Under the pieces are notes generated by a model. It was not told the DNA's origin. It worked only from the letters and a program-made list of their open reading frames with translations, and made no database searches. Positions 50,281 to 61,379 of a stretch of 64,000 bases of DNA are shown here, in pieces. Within the stretch, counting starts at the first letter, position 1, and each line of letters opens with the position of its first letter. Source of the DNA: Thysanoteuthis rhombus (taxonomy: Eukaryota; Mollusca; Cephalopoda; Oegopsida; Thysanoteuthidae); NCBI GenBank assembly GCA_963457665.1, contig OY735209.1, positions 54,475,019 through 54,539,018 on the forward strand, written 5' to 3'. The translations under genes were made by a program, and so were the position numbers.

Positions 50281-51290
50281 AGACTCTCTTTATGTATGTA
50301 TGCTGGGGAAATGGTGGGCTACATACATTACGAATGGGAGGTGTGATTAAAAACAATGGGTTTAGTACTAAATACGGTATAAATGCAGTGAATTTCTAAT
50401 GCAATAATTACGATGCTTTATCTAAGAAAATCAGAGTCTGTTACATTTCCGAATTTGATACTTTGGAATCGATAATTTTACCTGCGCAATTATCCTTGTA
50501 CTTTATGCAATAAATATTATTGATGATGACATGACTATCATTCTTATCAAACTTTGATCTTTTGACCAAGATATTCATATTCCGAAATTTACTTATTTTC
50601 AATTCTACAGCGGGTGATTTTGCATATCTTTATTTACATCTAAAAAAGTCAGTTTTTTTTTAAAGAAAAAAAAATGATAATAAATCAGGAGTTATCATAA
50701 GTAAACTACTGTCAACCAAGGGTGATCACAGATGATTTAAATGTGACCAGTTTTTTGAGTTACAATCGTAATGTAATTCACTTTCACAAACCATGTTCTC
50801 GGTATTCATGTTCCCTTATAGCGACTTCCGAAGTCCAATATATCCTGGTGGCAGCGCTATCTTTGCTTCCATGTTCCTGAATTAACTAAGATGAATGTCA
50901 AAGCTGTAGACATGAGGGACAGCCGGTATCCTATTTAACCGTTGATCTTCACTACAGTCTCAAATAGAATCAAATAGTTCTCCTTGTTTTAAATTCCTGT
51001 AATCAATCTTTTTTCATTTTCCAATGACTATCCTATCCAAAAATGACTTCTCTTCCGAGTAAATCAATGAGGGGAACTTAATTTCTTAAACGATCGCAAA
51101 CGTCGTGCAACAGTTAACTGACCACATCAACAATGAACCGTCGGGGGGATTTCAAAGACATTTTAAGATTTCTCTCGAGTTGCGCAAAACCTAACGCCAG
51201 GAGCCCATGCATCAATCTATATTTGACCTGGTGTATTTTAAAGTGCACTTAATACACTCAATGGTTTGCTTTTTATACGCACTTGGACGC

Positions 51291-51294
<4 letters not shown>

Positions 51295-51327
<33 letters not shown>
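51295..51327. repeat. (GA)n microsatellite
   Basis: About 16 GA units. Confidence 0.92.
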
Positions 51328-51330
<3 letters not shown>

Positions 51331-51614
51331 CTGATATTTTGAGAAAATTTCCCCTTGGATTACTTAGCTCTAAATCTAGACTAAGAGATAATGTTTTTAT
51401 TGACCGATCTCTCTCCAGTAGGTCAACCAAGTGCACTCGATATTAAAGATTACAGATATAGACAGCAAGATAATGTAATGTAAGGAGTACATATATGCAA
51501 AATAATTTATCAACTTTTAAAAAATGTTTATCAAAAACAAACACTTATTGCATTTTAACATTATATATCAATATTTGTTAATCTAATCACTGCTTAAAAC
51601 AACACATATTGAGC

Positions 51615-51665
51615 ATGGGTTTACGAGACAAGTTTGCTAAGTACTACTCCAAGGTGAGGCGCTGG
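51615..51665 (+). repeat. interspersed repeat R-E, third copy
   Basis: GGGTTTACGAGACAAGTTTG, CTAAGTACTACTCC and AAGGTGAGG match the two units at 44295-44500 in order. Confidence 0.45.
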
Positions 51666-51719
51666 TCTAGTGTCATATTAGGTTGAGGCAAAGGATTCCA
51701 GATTTTTTGACAGAGTCTT

Positions 51720-52180
51720 GTATTCATATAGATTCACAGAATCATCATTCAATCATTCAAGTATTTTCCATGGCTTTCAATGATCTAAGACTTCCATTAG
51801 AATTTTTCGATTTTTTGATTTTTTTGAAACCGACCACCAGCCATAAGTGTTGCATAGATTAAAGCAATTGATAGTCTGACGGTGACAAGTCTGGAGAATA
51901 AGCCGTTTGTGGAAGAAATTCTCACCTCTTCTCCAAGATCGTTTGATATATCACGTTTCTAACAGAAGGACGGACGTTTTCACGCAGCCAATCACCGGTT
52001 GAATTCTCCACCCCTAAAAGTCCTATTTCTCATCCAAACGTTGCACAATAACCGTTTGTCTAGATTCCAGCTACTCATAAAGACTTTTGAACGTCATCTA
52101 ACTCAGAGAAGATAGTCTTTTGCTTGTAGATTCTGTTCAGGTTGAGATGTTCAAGTCTGTCCTAAATTTAACCACGATTT
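51720..52180 (-). mobile_element. mariner-family transposase relic, second lineage
   Basis: The minus strand encodes NRIYKQKTIFSELDDVQKSL (about 52140-52080), then LRENVRPSVRNVI (about 51985), stop, and EFLPQTAYSPDLSPSDYQLL (about 51925-51865) with SMQHL. These follow the mariner order 'YxxxLxxL...LxxDNARPHVA...LPHPxYSPDLAPSDYHLFxSLQxxL'. The second catalytic Asp reads Glu (EN); the third Asp (SDY) is kept. 'NARPHV' and 'SDYHLFrSMQ' place it in a different mariner subgroup from the copy at 36190-36480. Multiple stops; no terminal repeats found. Confidence 0.85.
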
Positions 52181-52594
52181 AAAGTTTTTGATTCTCGATA
52201 TTGATCCATTTCTCGAAGCTCAACGACTATCATTATCTGTGCAGAGGAAGACGATGAAAAAAAAAAACAAGTTTAAACGCAAACTGATACCCTTCTCCTT
52301 CGTATGAAAGATCATTTTGGACACATTTTTCTATCTTCAGAATTGTATAAAAGAATTGTAAACGGAAAACCACAATTGATTGATTTCACAAGTAATAACA
52401 AGTTGTGAAAATTTCGAAGACGTTTCTAAGATTCCTTGAACACTGAGGAAAAGACGACTATGGAATTCTTTATACGCAATACTTTAAGATAAGTGATTTT
52501 ACTTCAACCAATTTCCAATTACTCTAACGTGATATTTCAACAGAATATAACTTTCACCGTCAACATATTTCCGGACTAATACGTTTTAAAGATA

Positions 52595-52756
52595 ATGATT
52601 CAAGAAGAAACACTTGAAGATATTGAAGTATTCTATCAAATAGATCGGGAGTCGGAAACTGCATTGCTCCAATATAAAGATGAAATTACTGGATGCCACC
52701 AAGGACTACTGTCTGCTTTATACACCCTAAGAAAGCTCAAGCCCAAAGCATTGTGA
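52595..52756 (+). CDS. unrecognised 53-codon open reading frame
   Basis: ATG at 52595 to TGA at 52754-52756, encoding MIQEETLEDIEVFYQIDRES, then a segment with LLQYKDEITGCHQGLLSALY and a basic end KLKPKAL. The acidic amphipathic composition and varied codons look more protein-like than the AT-rich surroundings. No upstream promoter and no clear splice sites. It may be a fragment of a gene or retrocopy that I do not recognise, or chance. Confidence 0.25.
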   Translation: MIQEETLEDIEVFYQIDRESETALLQYKDEITGCHQGLLSALYTLRKLKPKAL

Positions 52757-53960
52757 TAAAAAAACAATACAGACGTTGATACGAGGATGAACGAGCTTGG
52801 CTACGCTAGGGTTAAACTCGCTTACTTCATTAAAATCTAAAAGGTGAACGAAACAGAATTCATACATACTATTCCAAAACTGTGTTTCCCATTTCAACTC
52901 CCTTACCTGGGTAATTCCAATCCAGCACAGACCTCAAAATCAAGGAAGAAAAGGATAAAGAAAAAAGCCCACGCAGTCTAATGCTTAATCTGCAACTGAC
53001 TCCCCCCAAAAGGAAGGAAGAAACCAAGGAAAAAACTGTCGCTCCCGGGTAGACAGGATTCAAAGATCTGCCAGTGTCCGGCTGAACGCTTTGAACCACT
53101 ATTTGAATAAAGGAGAAACTCTAGCCACTTTGAGCCATTTCAAATTGCCAATATAAAAATTGCCCGTATCAATATTCCTACATGACGCGTCTTTGTACCG
53201 ATAGCCACTTCTTATTGTGTAAAAATAATGTTTACCATAACAGAAATGCAATGTTTACAAAAAGTAACTTCTAACTTTGGAACAAAAATAGAATGAAAAC
53301 ATTGCCACGTAAGCCAAGCACTCCCATCCCTAATTTTCAAAGTGAAAAATACTTCACTTTCATGTTCGAAACAAAGATGACAAAATTCTACATGAAACAG
53401 TGATGAAATGAATGATCTTTTTATTGAATCTGTCAATTTTCTCACGTGGAAATAGGATTGTATGGTGAAATAAAATATATTCTTTTCTATTCTATTCTAG
53501 AATGAAATAAAATAGAATAAAATCAGAAACTTGATGTCTGCAGCATTCAATTAATTTAATGAAAGAATGGATATGAATGATTCTCCTTCGCATACATTTG
53601 AAAGAAAGCCCGATATATTTATCCTGATAATTCAAAATAGAAACTTCCAGGTTCGTTCAGAATTTAGTTATGAAATCTTCCCAAAATTCAGCTCATACAA
53701 CACCTGCGACGCACTGCCATCCTATCTTATCCATCGTATCAAAGAAATTTGACACTATTGCCATTTTTGTTGTTGCTTGAAACGTCATCAGTTAGTGTGT
53801 ACGTTATCCCATTAAGAGTATTACCTATCAGATTTTGGTTAGTTGATATTTTTACGGTACGAACTCAATATACATTTTGACAATAATTCGAAAACAGTTT
53901 TATTTGACATGATCCGGTACAAAATATTATTTATGATATTTTAGCACAATGTTATAATAC

Positions 53961-53962
<2 letters not shown>

Positions 53963-54035
<73 letters not shown>
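53963..54035. repeat. (TA)n microsatellite
   Basis: About 36 uninterrupted TA units. Confidence 0.95.
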
Positions 54036-54037
<2 letters not shown>

Positions 54038-54119
54038 AGTGTCCGTCGTTCAGTAACGCATTAAACATGTCACATAATGTTTTTGTTCATATCTTAAAGT
54101 TTAGATTTAGACCATTGAT

Positions 54120-54125
54120 ATTTTG

Positions 54126-54184
<59 letters not shown>

Positions 54185-54600
54185 ATCTTTAATCGTCCGT
54201 CGTTATTTTCTAAACCTTTCCAATTCGTCTCGCCATCTCATATTCTGCCGACTTCGATTCTGCATCTAAAATCTAGAGAGTCATGTTGTGAGTCGTGGTA
54301 TCCATAGGTTGTCTGCTATTCTTGCAACATGACCAGCCCATCACCATCTGAGTTCCCTAATGGTTTATATGATGTTTCGGACTTCTCTTTTTTTACCCAA
54401 ATATACTGTACTGGCTTTTGGTCTCTCCATGTGATGTTGTGCATGAGTCTCTCATGTGCATGTTGCATAGTTCTCAGTTTGAGGGTCAGTCTCTGGACTA
54501 AATTCCATGTTTCAGCTTGATACGTGACCATCGGGAGGATGTATTGGTTGCATACTCTTCTTTTTAGGATTACATGACCCCAGAATGTGTCCAATTAAAA
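54120..54600 (-). mobile_element. RTE-type LINE 3' fragment with long (GAT)n tail
   Basis: On minus: HVILKRRVCNQYILPMVTYQ and AETWNLVQRLTLKLRTMQHA (54575-54470), HERLMHNITWRDQKP, then after a frameshift 'WAGHVARIADNLWIPRLTTW'-like and 'RWRDELERFRK'-like segments, ending in the CGGACGATTAAAG motif and 19 GAT units (54127-54184, ATC on plus). One of the better preserved C-termini in the window. The tail is the longest of the set. Confidence 0.88.
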
Positions 54601-55306
54601 CGGTAGGATTAATATACTGCTCATTTGCACTAGGTAAGGAACAAAATTTTATAACAAAGACAAAAACCTTTTAAAAAATTCAAAAACGTATAAAATGAAT
54701 TATAGTATCCTCTCCAAAGATTTTATTTTGGTTTTAATTGCACGGAAATAGCATAATCGTAAAAATTAATATTGTTTTCTTTTAATGCAGGTTTTAGACT
54801 GTTTTAATGTCGACTGATGTAATCCAGAACTGACTTTGATTGCACAATAATCGATCTTTACCAACGGAAAATTTCAAGTCTGGAATTGAAAATCTTCGAA
54901 AACTAGAGTGGCCCCGTTGGAAATATAAGATTCGACGAAAATTGTTTAATTTATTGAATACCACCAGGATTGTGAAGATAAAATACCTATTTTTGCTTAA
55001 AATTTAGTGAAATATACATTTGTTCACTGTAAGTGTATAATACCAGTCAACTGAGATGAAAGGTCCAGTGCTTTACTTACGAGCTTTACTTACTCATGGG
55101 ATGGATGCCTGCTTAAATTCACAGGCATAACTTGGGATAGCTGAAGTATGGATGATCAAAAATGAAAAAAACCCTAATATCATTCACAATAGCAAAACTA
55201 TATTCCCAACATTAAATCACATTCGTATGACGCGCAACATTCTAGTACATCACGATGAGATGACATAACAAGGAAACGTATTTTTAGCATAGAAGAAATT
55301 TCTCAC

Positions 55307-55391
55307 CTGATCATAATATATATTAAGCACACAAAGGAAGCACAACCGACCAGTGAAATTGCAATTAAGGGAACCTGCAGAGGACTTGAAT
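55307..55391 (-). CDS. receptor-type guanylate cyclase, exon A (transmembrane helix)
   Basis: This 85-base exon has a very strong acceptor (CTGCTC, eleven T, CAG; 55392 onwards) and donor GTGAGAAA (55306 downwards). The chosen frame uses two bases to complete a codon from the upstream exon, then 27 codons SSPLQVPLIAISLVGCASFV and CLIYIMI, then AG, which with exon B gives Arg. The segment is a single hydrophobic helix of about 22 residues followed at once by Arg-Arg (stop-transfer), as expected for the one membrane pass of a receptor guanylate cyclase, with the ligand-binding side outside and the kinase-homology and cyclase domains inside. A second frame is also open through the exon, but it gives no helix and does not match exon B's phase. 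The extracellular exons were not found upstream within the window. Confidence 0.8.
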
Positions 55392-55839
55392 CTGAAAAAA
55401 AAAAAGAGCAGAATAAAATGAACTCAATTTAATTGAATAAGATGAAGGAAATTTTCTTTTTCAAGGCCATACATTTATTTATTTCATTCCACTTTCAAAG
55501 CATGATGCAATTTTCGTCGCACTTGACCTCAAAACCTTATCGCATTGGTCTTAGGGTTCCATAATCCCTCACAATATCTTCTTCTGCAAAGCTGAGTCAT
55601 TCACTCATCCATTCATTATGCAATTTCAAAGACTAAGATGAGAGAAATACTTCCATTTCCCCAAATAATTTAGTAAATATCTAGTTTAACTCCGGTGCCT
55701 TGTTAAAATCAAACTTTCTTTGTAAATTCCTTTGAAGTATTGGATTTTCTTTAAACTATCTTAATATTATTTTCAATTCGAACTGGTTGAATATAACATT
55801 AATTCATACTGGATTGCTTAGATTATGTTTTGATTTATG

Positions 55840-56150
55840 ATCGCCGATAGCAAACTTTGAGGTCACCCTCGACGCTGAAAAACTGAGGAGTAATGTAATG
55901 TAGTAGGAGTCGCTAGAAAACAAAGAAATCTATGACTCAATTACATTTTATGATATATATAATCTCGGCCGTGGCTATCAAGTGGAAGTAGTGAATCGGT
56001 TTTGGCATTTTATAGACCAAAAAGTAAGACCATAGGATAATCTGTAGTATGCTAGTGACCAACCTTATGTTGCGATGTGACACATCCAAATTTATGATTA
56101 CCGAGAGCAAATTTAGGGGCCACTCTCTATGCAGAAAAACGCACAACATT
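55840..56150. repeat. degenerate direct repeat, about 240 bp unit
   Basis: TTATGATCGCCGATAGCAAA with TTTGAGGTCACCCTCGACGC, TGAAAAAC (55838-55888) returns as TTATGATTACCGAGAGCAAA with TTTAGGGGCCACTCTCTATGC, AGAAAAAC (56092-56142). Confidence 0.6.
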
Positions 56151-56989
56151 TATAAATCAGAAAACTTGATATAACACAATTTTGTCCTCTTCGAACGAGC
56201 ATCTAATCCTTCCCTCTATTTTTTTTTATTCCTGCTATTTAGACTTATTATGAATTCTCTTTCGTACATCAGATAAATATCAACTCTCCTCCCTCAAAGT
56301 AGCTAGGTAGTAATCTAATCTAAACAGGCCTGTTCTAATGCGATCGTCTTAATGTTTACATATCCTTATTTCCAGCATTTATTGTATTGTTTACAAAAGT
56401 TTTATTCATCGAATAATCAATCGTACGTCTTTCTTTTGTCAAATCATTTGCATTTGATATTCATTGTTTACATTTCGAAGGAGTCATGTCTACTAGCGAC
56501 TATCTCTCTTTTCCAACTCCTCAGTGACGTCAACATGTGGCGGCAAACTCAATACATGGAGTCGTAGATTCCTTTGTTTTATAGCAAATATTACTACATC
56601 ATGCATCTACCCAAGACTATTATTATTATTATCTCATTTTTTGACATAAAAACTCCTACATATGCCATTTACAGGAAGAAAATAACAAACACTTAAATGT
56701 TTAACCAAAATCTTGAAAGTTACTTCTTATGAGCACTGGCAGTTACAGTCATAACAAGGATTTTTATTAGATTTCGGCATCTTTTTCAGATCATCTGCAG
56801 TAGATAAAACTTGATTAAAAAGAAACAGTTTTCATTTAAATTCACTCCCATGCTTCAGATTGTTTTTAGTGAATTGAACAGTGAACTGAACTGAACGTCC
56901 TGAATGGAATGCGTACCATTCAATTAAAACAACTTCTAATTTACCTACAATTTTTTATTAACACTAATTAAAAAAATAGAAATATACTT

Positions 56990-57309
56990 GCATACACGTA
57001 CACGCGCACATATAAATATATATACGTATATCCTCATACTTATATGCATATGCATATAAATATATGCATGTACACATGCATATATACATACACTCACACA
57101 TATATATATATACATACACATCTGTATATCTACGTAAACACACACATATATATATACTTACATATGTAAAAATACATACATATATACACGAATAAATACA
57201 TATATACACATATACATACACATACGTACATATATTCACGTATGTATATATACATACATATAAATACACGAATACATATATACATACATTTATATATATT
57301 CATATAAAT

Positions 57310-57375
<66 letters not shown>

Positions 57376-57376
57376 C
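56990..57376. repeat. degenerate TA/CA/TG microsatellite field
   Basis: About 390 bases of ATACATACATATATACACATATG-type sequence, ending in a cleaner (CA)n(TA)n block (57308-57376) that abuts the left arm of inverted-arm element copy 4. Confidence 0.9.
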
Positions 57377-57573
57377 ACATATACAGTCATATACTGCATT
57401 ATATCACGTAGGAACTTGAGATGGTTTCCCGCCGTTTCATGGTTAATATATCACTCCCCCTAGAAAACGTAGATAGGATGAGCAATTAAACAAAATGGGG
57501 CTACTTTAATCATGTAATAACTGGTGACAAATAAGTGTTTCTCTATAATATAATCATCTATCCATTTCATAAT
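57377..57573. mobile_element. inverted-arm repeat FB, copy 4
   Basis: Left arm on minus (ACTTGAGATGGTTTCCCGCC, GTTTCATGGTTAATATATCAC, GTAGATAGGATGAGCAATTA) and a shorter, decayed right arm on plus (GTAATAACTGGTGACAAATA, AGTGTTTCT, CATCTATCCATTTCATAATA) followed at once by (CA)n(TA)n. Microsatellites flank both outer ends, as in copy 1. Confidence 0.65.
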
Positions 57574-57574
57574 A

Positions 57575-57606
<32 letters not shown>

Positions 57607-57607
57607 G
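57574..57607. repeat. (CA)n(TA)n microsatellite
   Basis: About 12 CA and 5 TA units; shared border between inverted-arm element copy 4 and the 3' end of the LINE at 57608-58095. Confidence 0.92.
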
Positions 57608-58095
57608 TTCGTCCTTTGTTGTCAAAGATTACAATGTCATCAGTTATGAATGTTACAGCGGTAACATTGTTGGAAGGTTGTTGATGCGGCCAATCCAGGT
57701 TATGAAGTTTCTTCTACATTTGGGCACTCAGAATTGCAACGCTGCGCATGGAGAAATAGCCGTTCAGGCATTGCACACAATATGTTTGCTCTCCTGGCTT
57801 CTGCTGCATTAGCACCTTTGGATTTTTCTCACCACTATCTGCCATGCTTCCCCAGGAGATGATGTCAATGAGCGGGTGTTTAAGAAAAGTCTTCAGACAG
57901 TTCCTGAAGCATTTTTTCGGCTCACCAACTGTATTTCTGTGATTCCTTCTCTAAAACAGTTGCCTAGTCAGGCGATCATCGGCCATATCCAGTGTACGAC
58001 CAGCACTCCTACAGTTAAGTGTGGTCACTTTGTAGGTCAACCAGCTTTAGTACTTCCGTGTCACAGATTTTGACCATCCGTCCAATGTGAAGGAG
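57608..58095 (-). mobile_element. non-LTR LINE C-terminal fragment with CxxC finger
   Basis: On minus: PDDRLTRQLF (about 58000-57965), stop, then EPKKCFRNCLKTFLKHPLID and IISWGSMADSGEKNP, then QTYCVQCLNGYFSMRSVAIL (about 57795-57735), stop. The order '(M)DDxRLPKQxFYxELxxGKRsxGxxKKxxxDxLKxxLKxxxIDxxxWexxAxDR...CxxCxRxFxSRxGLxSH' is the C-terminus of LINE proteins common in molluscs and other lophotrochozoans. Here the two Cys remain but the His-bearing half is lost. It is a different LINE from the (TGA)n-tailed RTE family. Its 3' end merges into a (TATATG)(TG)n microsatellite, possibly its own tail. Confidence 0.75.
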
Positions 58096-58379
58096 TCTAG
58101 AAAAGGTCATGTGAATGTGGTTGAGCTGTCTGACACCGCTAATATTTTACTTTACTTTACCGTTTGGCATCTATTCTTTGTCCCACTCAAAGAGAATTTC
58201 CCAAAGACTTTTTCACCTGGAAATTGTTTTTATTAGCATATTATATTTTGTACTTGTTGAGTTTCCACACCAGAACTGTCGACAGTCTTCAATGGGAAAT
58301 CAACTCTCATCACTACTCAGACACTTCCCTTCGTATTGATGCTAATTTTGGTGATACTATCGTCTGAATTGTGTCAGTT

Positions 58380-58592
58380 CGAGGCGAAGGAGAGAACAGA
58401 TGTTGGCTGAAGACCTGAGGAGACTTATTGTCACTCAGCCTTCAGCAATACCACTGGGCAACCAGTGTGAAACTGTAAACTGCAGTATTACTGTGGCCTA
58501 TGAGAACAAGGAGAGAAGGGCTGGAGACTTGAGGGGACTTGCTGTCACTCAAACTCCAGCAGTAACCACCAGGCAACTGGTGTGAGATTTCA

Positions 58593-58594
<2 letters not shown>
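58380..58594 (+). repeat. tandem dimer, about 115 bp unit
   Basis: GGAGAGAACAGATGTTGGCT, GAAGACCTGAGGAGACTTAT, TGTCACTCAGCCTTCAGCAA, ACTGGGCAACCAGTGTGA (58388 onward) is repeated as GGAGAGAAGGGCTGGAGACT, TGAGGGGACTTGCTG, TCACTCAAACTCCAGCAGTA, ACCACCAGGCAACTGGTGTGA. The second unit runs into an (AAT)n tail. Confidence 0.75.

Positions 58595-58651
<57 letters not shown>
58594..58651. repeat. (AAT)n microsatellite
   Basis: About 19 AAT units directly after the tandem dimer, so possibly the tail of a retroposed unit. Confidence 0.95.
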
Positions 58652-58652
<1 letters not shown>

Positions 58653-58659
58653 CGTCAAA

Positions 58660-59240
58660 AATTCCCCTGACGTTGGCAATTAAGATTATCTTCTCATTAT
58701 CTTCTTCACCCATCCCAATTTTCGTAAATTCTTCCTTCCTACTCTTTCAATTGTGAACAACTGACTTCACTGACTTGCTCTCCTCCCACCCACTCAGACA
58801 GTGCGACATTTTTCATATTCCTCTTATCAAAACTACCTAACTTTCTTTCCTGCAATCTTAATGTAAACTATCTGTATCCCCTCTCTTCTTACTGGCCTAT
58901 TGAACTCCCCTTTCCCCCAACACCTCCTACCCATAATTAATAAACTAATTAACAACCTTTTTCTCTCTTCTCCTACCTTTTTTTAAAAAATCGACCGATC
59001 TCAAGTTTACAGCTGAAATATGATAAAATAGGTAATTTTCATTTATTCTATACATAATAAAAAAGAAAAATATGTTATGCATTTTCATGAAAAAATTGCT
59101 CTTAAACCGAATATTTACCGAGGTTTTCTACAAATCTGTGATCTTGAATATGAAAAAAATTAACTTAATACTGAACTTTATCAATTTATCGACCCCAATT
59201 CCCATTTGACAGTGATTCCAACCTTAATGGATATATAGTG
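58660..59240. repeat. duplicated block, copy A
   Basis: From CATCCCAATTTTCG through a C/T-rich stretch (CCCACCCACTCAGACA, ACTACCTAACTTTCTTTCC) to CTCAAGTTTACAG, ATAAAATAGGTAAT and TTTATCGACCCCAATTCC, the order is the same as in 61755-62320. It looks like a segmental duplication of the SINE cluster flank, about 3 kb apart. Confidence 0.65.
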
Positions 59241-59609
59241 GGGAGGGAGTGGTAAAGTGTCTAATCCGAAAACCCACACATAATCAACCCCTTTTTAACC
59301 CTACACTTATCTTGAGATAAACTTTTCTGAACCTGATCCTGAACCATGCCTTCATCTGGAGTAGGTGTTGGAGTGAAACTTGGGTTCAGAGATTTTACTG
59401 TCAAATCAGACTGTCATTCAGGGAATCCTGACATTAAACCCGCAATCACAGTTGCCAGATATCTTTCGCTGCACAAGACCAAATTTGTATGATCTTTGGT
59501 TCAAATCAAGTAGCTTCAGTACAAAAATAATCAAGTAAGTTGAAATCCCTCATTAGACCAAGCTGACGTGAAAAAAAAGAAGATTAAAATACAAAAAAAG
59601 CATGTATTG

Positions 59610-59850
59610 ATTTATTTTTTTAGATGAGGTATTAGAAATCATTAGATAAAATCTTTTGCTACGATTTACTCCCATCTCAATTTTAGTTTCTAAAACTAAG
59701 ACCAGTTTCCCTTCTGCAGTGAATGAATACATTAACAGCACAGATGGAAATAAAGGATTGGTTCCTGGAGAGAATGAAAATCACGACTTACTCTGCCGGT
59801 GGGCAGCTCAGTGAAAGCCCAACCGCTATCACCTCTGAGCTACATAAATT
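59610..59850 (-). mobile_element. tRNA-derived SINE-1, copy 1
   Basis: On minus the tRNA-like head is at about 59850-59785 (TAGCTCAGAGGTGATAGCGG, then TTGGGCTTTCACTGAGCTGC; B-box region degenerate), followed by the shared body: TTCACTGCAGAAGGGAAACT, GGTCTTAGTTTTAG, AATTGAGATGGGAGTAAAT. Confidence 0.65.
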
Positions 59851-59964
59851 TGCGGTTAGCTCAAGTCAATATCTAATTCTAAAACTCTCCCCATATCCTG
59901 ATTTCCTCTGCGCCGTATCTCTTATTAACTGATATTTCAGTTTCACTAATAAAATTTATATATT

Positions 59965-60205
59965 CATACGATTCTTTAGATTAAGAATTTTCAATTATTA
60001 TTATCAATTTTTTGCAACTTTTTAACTTCATCCCAATTTTTGAGGCTTTTTATCGCAACTAAGCTCAGACCGGTTTCCCTTCGACAGTGATTGGATAAAG
60101 TCTCAGCGCAGATTTCAATAAAGAATAATTTTCAGGGAATAATAAAACTCACGATTCTGTATGTGTTAATTAATGCCTAAACACGTGTGCTACTGACTTA
60201 CAGGT
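59965..60205 (-). mobile_element. tRNA-derived SINE-1, copy 2
   Basis: Body well preserved on minus: ATCCAATCACTGTCGAAGGG, AAACCGGTCTGAGCTTAGTT, GCGATAAAAAGCCTCAAAAA. The head (60140-60205, GTGAGTTTTATTATTC as B-box side) is decayed. Confidence 0.65.
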
Positions 60206-60374
60206 ATCAATAGCAACTGAAAGTTCAAATCAAGCACTTTCCCTCATCCCCTATCCCCATCATTTATTAAGTGGTAGTTCAGTATAAGCACTTCGATTCA
60301 TTTTTCATTCTTGGATAGAGTATTGCAAAACCTGAACTACATTTTGCTACAGTTCACTTTTACCTGAATCGGTA

Positions 60375-60612
60375 ATCGTATTTATTTATTCACTTTATTA
60401 AATAAAATGTTGTGAATCATCAACAACTTTTCACTATTATTTTTTTTCATCTCAATTTTTGTGGCTTTTTACCATTACTAAACTCCCATTGAGTAAAGAT
60501 AAATTTTTATCGCAGATCAGAATAATAGAAAAAAAAATCCGAGGTGAGAATTGAACTGTCGACAGTACTCTGGAGGGTGGCTCAGGTAAAGCCCAAACGA
60601 TCTTGCCATAGA
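60375..60612 (-). mobile_element. tRNA-derived SINE-1, copy 3
   Basis: On minus: head with GGCAAGATCGTTTGGGCTTT, ACCTGAGCCACCCTCC, then AGTTCAATTCTCACC (B-box), then body with GGGAGTTTAGTAATGGTAAA and AAAATTGAGATG. An RTE fragment follows directly at 60612. Confidence 0.7.
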
Positions 60613-60895
60613 TTCAGAGGAATTAGTGATAAACATGGGGTGTATAACCAATGCATCCTCCCAGTAGTCCCTTACAGAGCTGAAACATGGAACCTAACCA
60701 AGAGACAGATCTGCAAATTGACAACCATGCACCGTGCACACGAAAGAATTATGCTGGGTCTCACATGCGCAACCGAAGCCAGCAGAATATTAGATGGAGA
60801 GACGAGCTAGACAAATTCAGGAAGTACTGGCTGGAGATAGAGAAGTGTTGTAAATCCTGGTGAAGGTTTATGTCCAACAACGGACGTTGGAAGAC

Positions 60896-60931
<36 letters not shown>

Positions 60932-60945
60932 CGACGACGACATGT
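60612..60945 (+). mobile_element. RTE-type LINE 3' fragment with internal deletion
   Basis: VYNQCILPVVPYRAETWNLT, then KRQICKLTTMHRAHERIMLG (about 60640-60760), then a deletion removing the 'HVARMxDNRW' box, resuming at RWRDELDKFRKYWLE (about 60795-60835). It ends TCCAACAACGGACGTTGG and a (GAT)9(GAC)4 tail (60897-60941). Confidence 0.88.
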
Positions 60946-61017
60946 AACCACTTAAACTTTTCCCATATCCCTATCTCTTATGCACCATGTTCACTATTGA
61001 CTAGTATTTCAGTATTG

Positions 61018-61300
61018 GTAATCTAATTTATTTCTTTATTAATTTATTTAATTCATCATATGAAGCATTGTCAACTAGTATAAATACAATTTTACTACTA
61101 TTTACCTTCATCTAATTTTCGATGCTTGTACTTGTAACTAAACTCACACCGACTTTCCTTCGGCACTGAGTGAATAAATCATCATTGTGGATCTGGATAA
61201 AGAATAATTTCCGGAAGTGAACTGAATTGAAAACACTATGCTGGAGGCTGGTTTGGTTAAAAACCAATGATTTTGCCACTGAGGTACCGGAATCAATGAA
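61018..61300 (-). mobile_element. tRNA-derived SINE-1, copy 4
   Basis: On minus: GTACCTCAGTGGCAAAATCA (A-box side, about 61290), CCAGCCTCCAGCATAG, AATTCAGTTCACTTCC (B-box side), body ATTCACTCAGTGCCGAAGGA, AAGTCGGTGTGAGTTTAGTT. A 5' extension to about 61380 (CCGTTATCAAAC..., AATGGTAGTTCAGCATTAG) is also found before copies 1 and 5. Confidence 0.7.
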
Positions 61301-61379
61301 AAGCAGGAGCCGTTATCAAACATCCAAACTCATTTATCTTCACCGCCATGTCTCGTAGTTAATGGTAGTTCAGCATTAG

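Larger units (their letters stand above)
48372..55306 (-). other. intron between exons A and B (about 6.9 kb)
   Basis: The intron has a GTGAGA donor at 55306 and a CCACAG acceptor at 48372. It holds microsatellites, the better reverse-transcriptase relic, repeat R-C copy 2, a mariner relic and an RTE fragment. Nothing recognisable in 49330-49850, 50290-51200, 51330-51590, 52760-53960 and 54610-55300, apart from AT-rich sequence and an ATTCT/ATAGA low-complexity patch near 53490. Confidence 0.75.
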
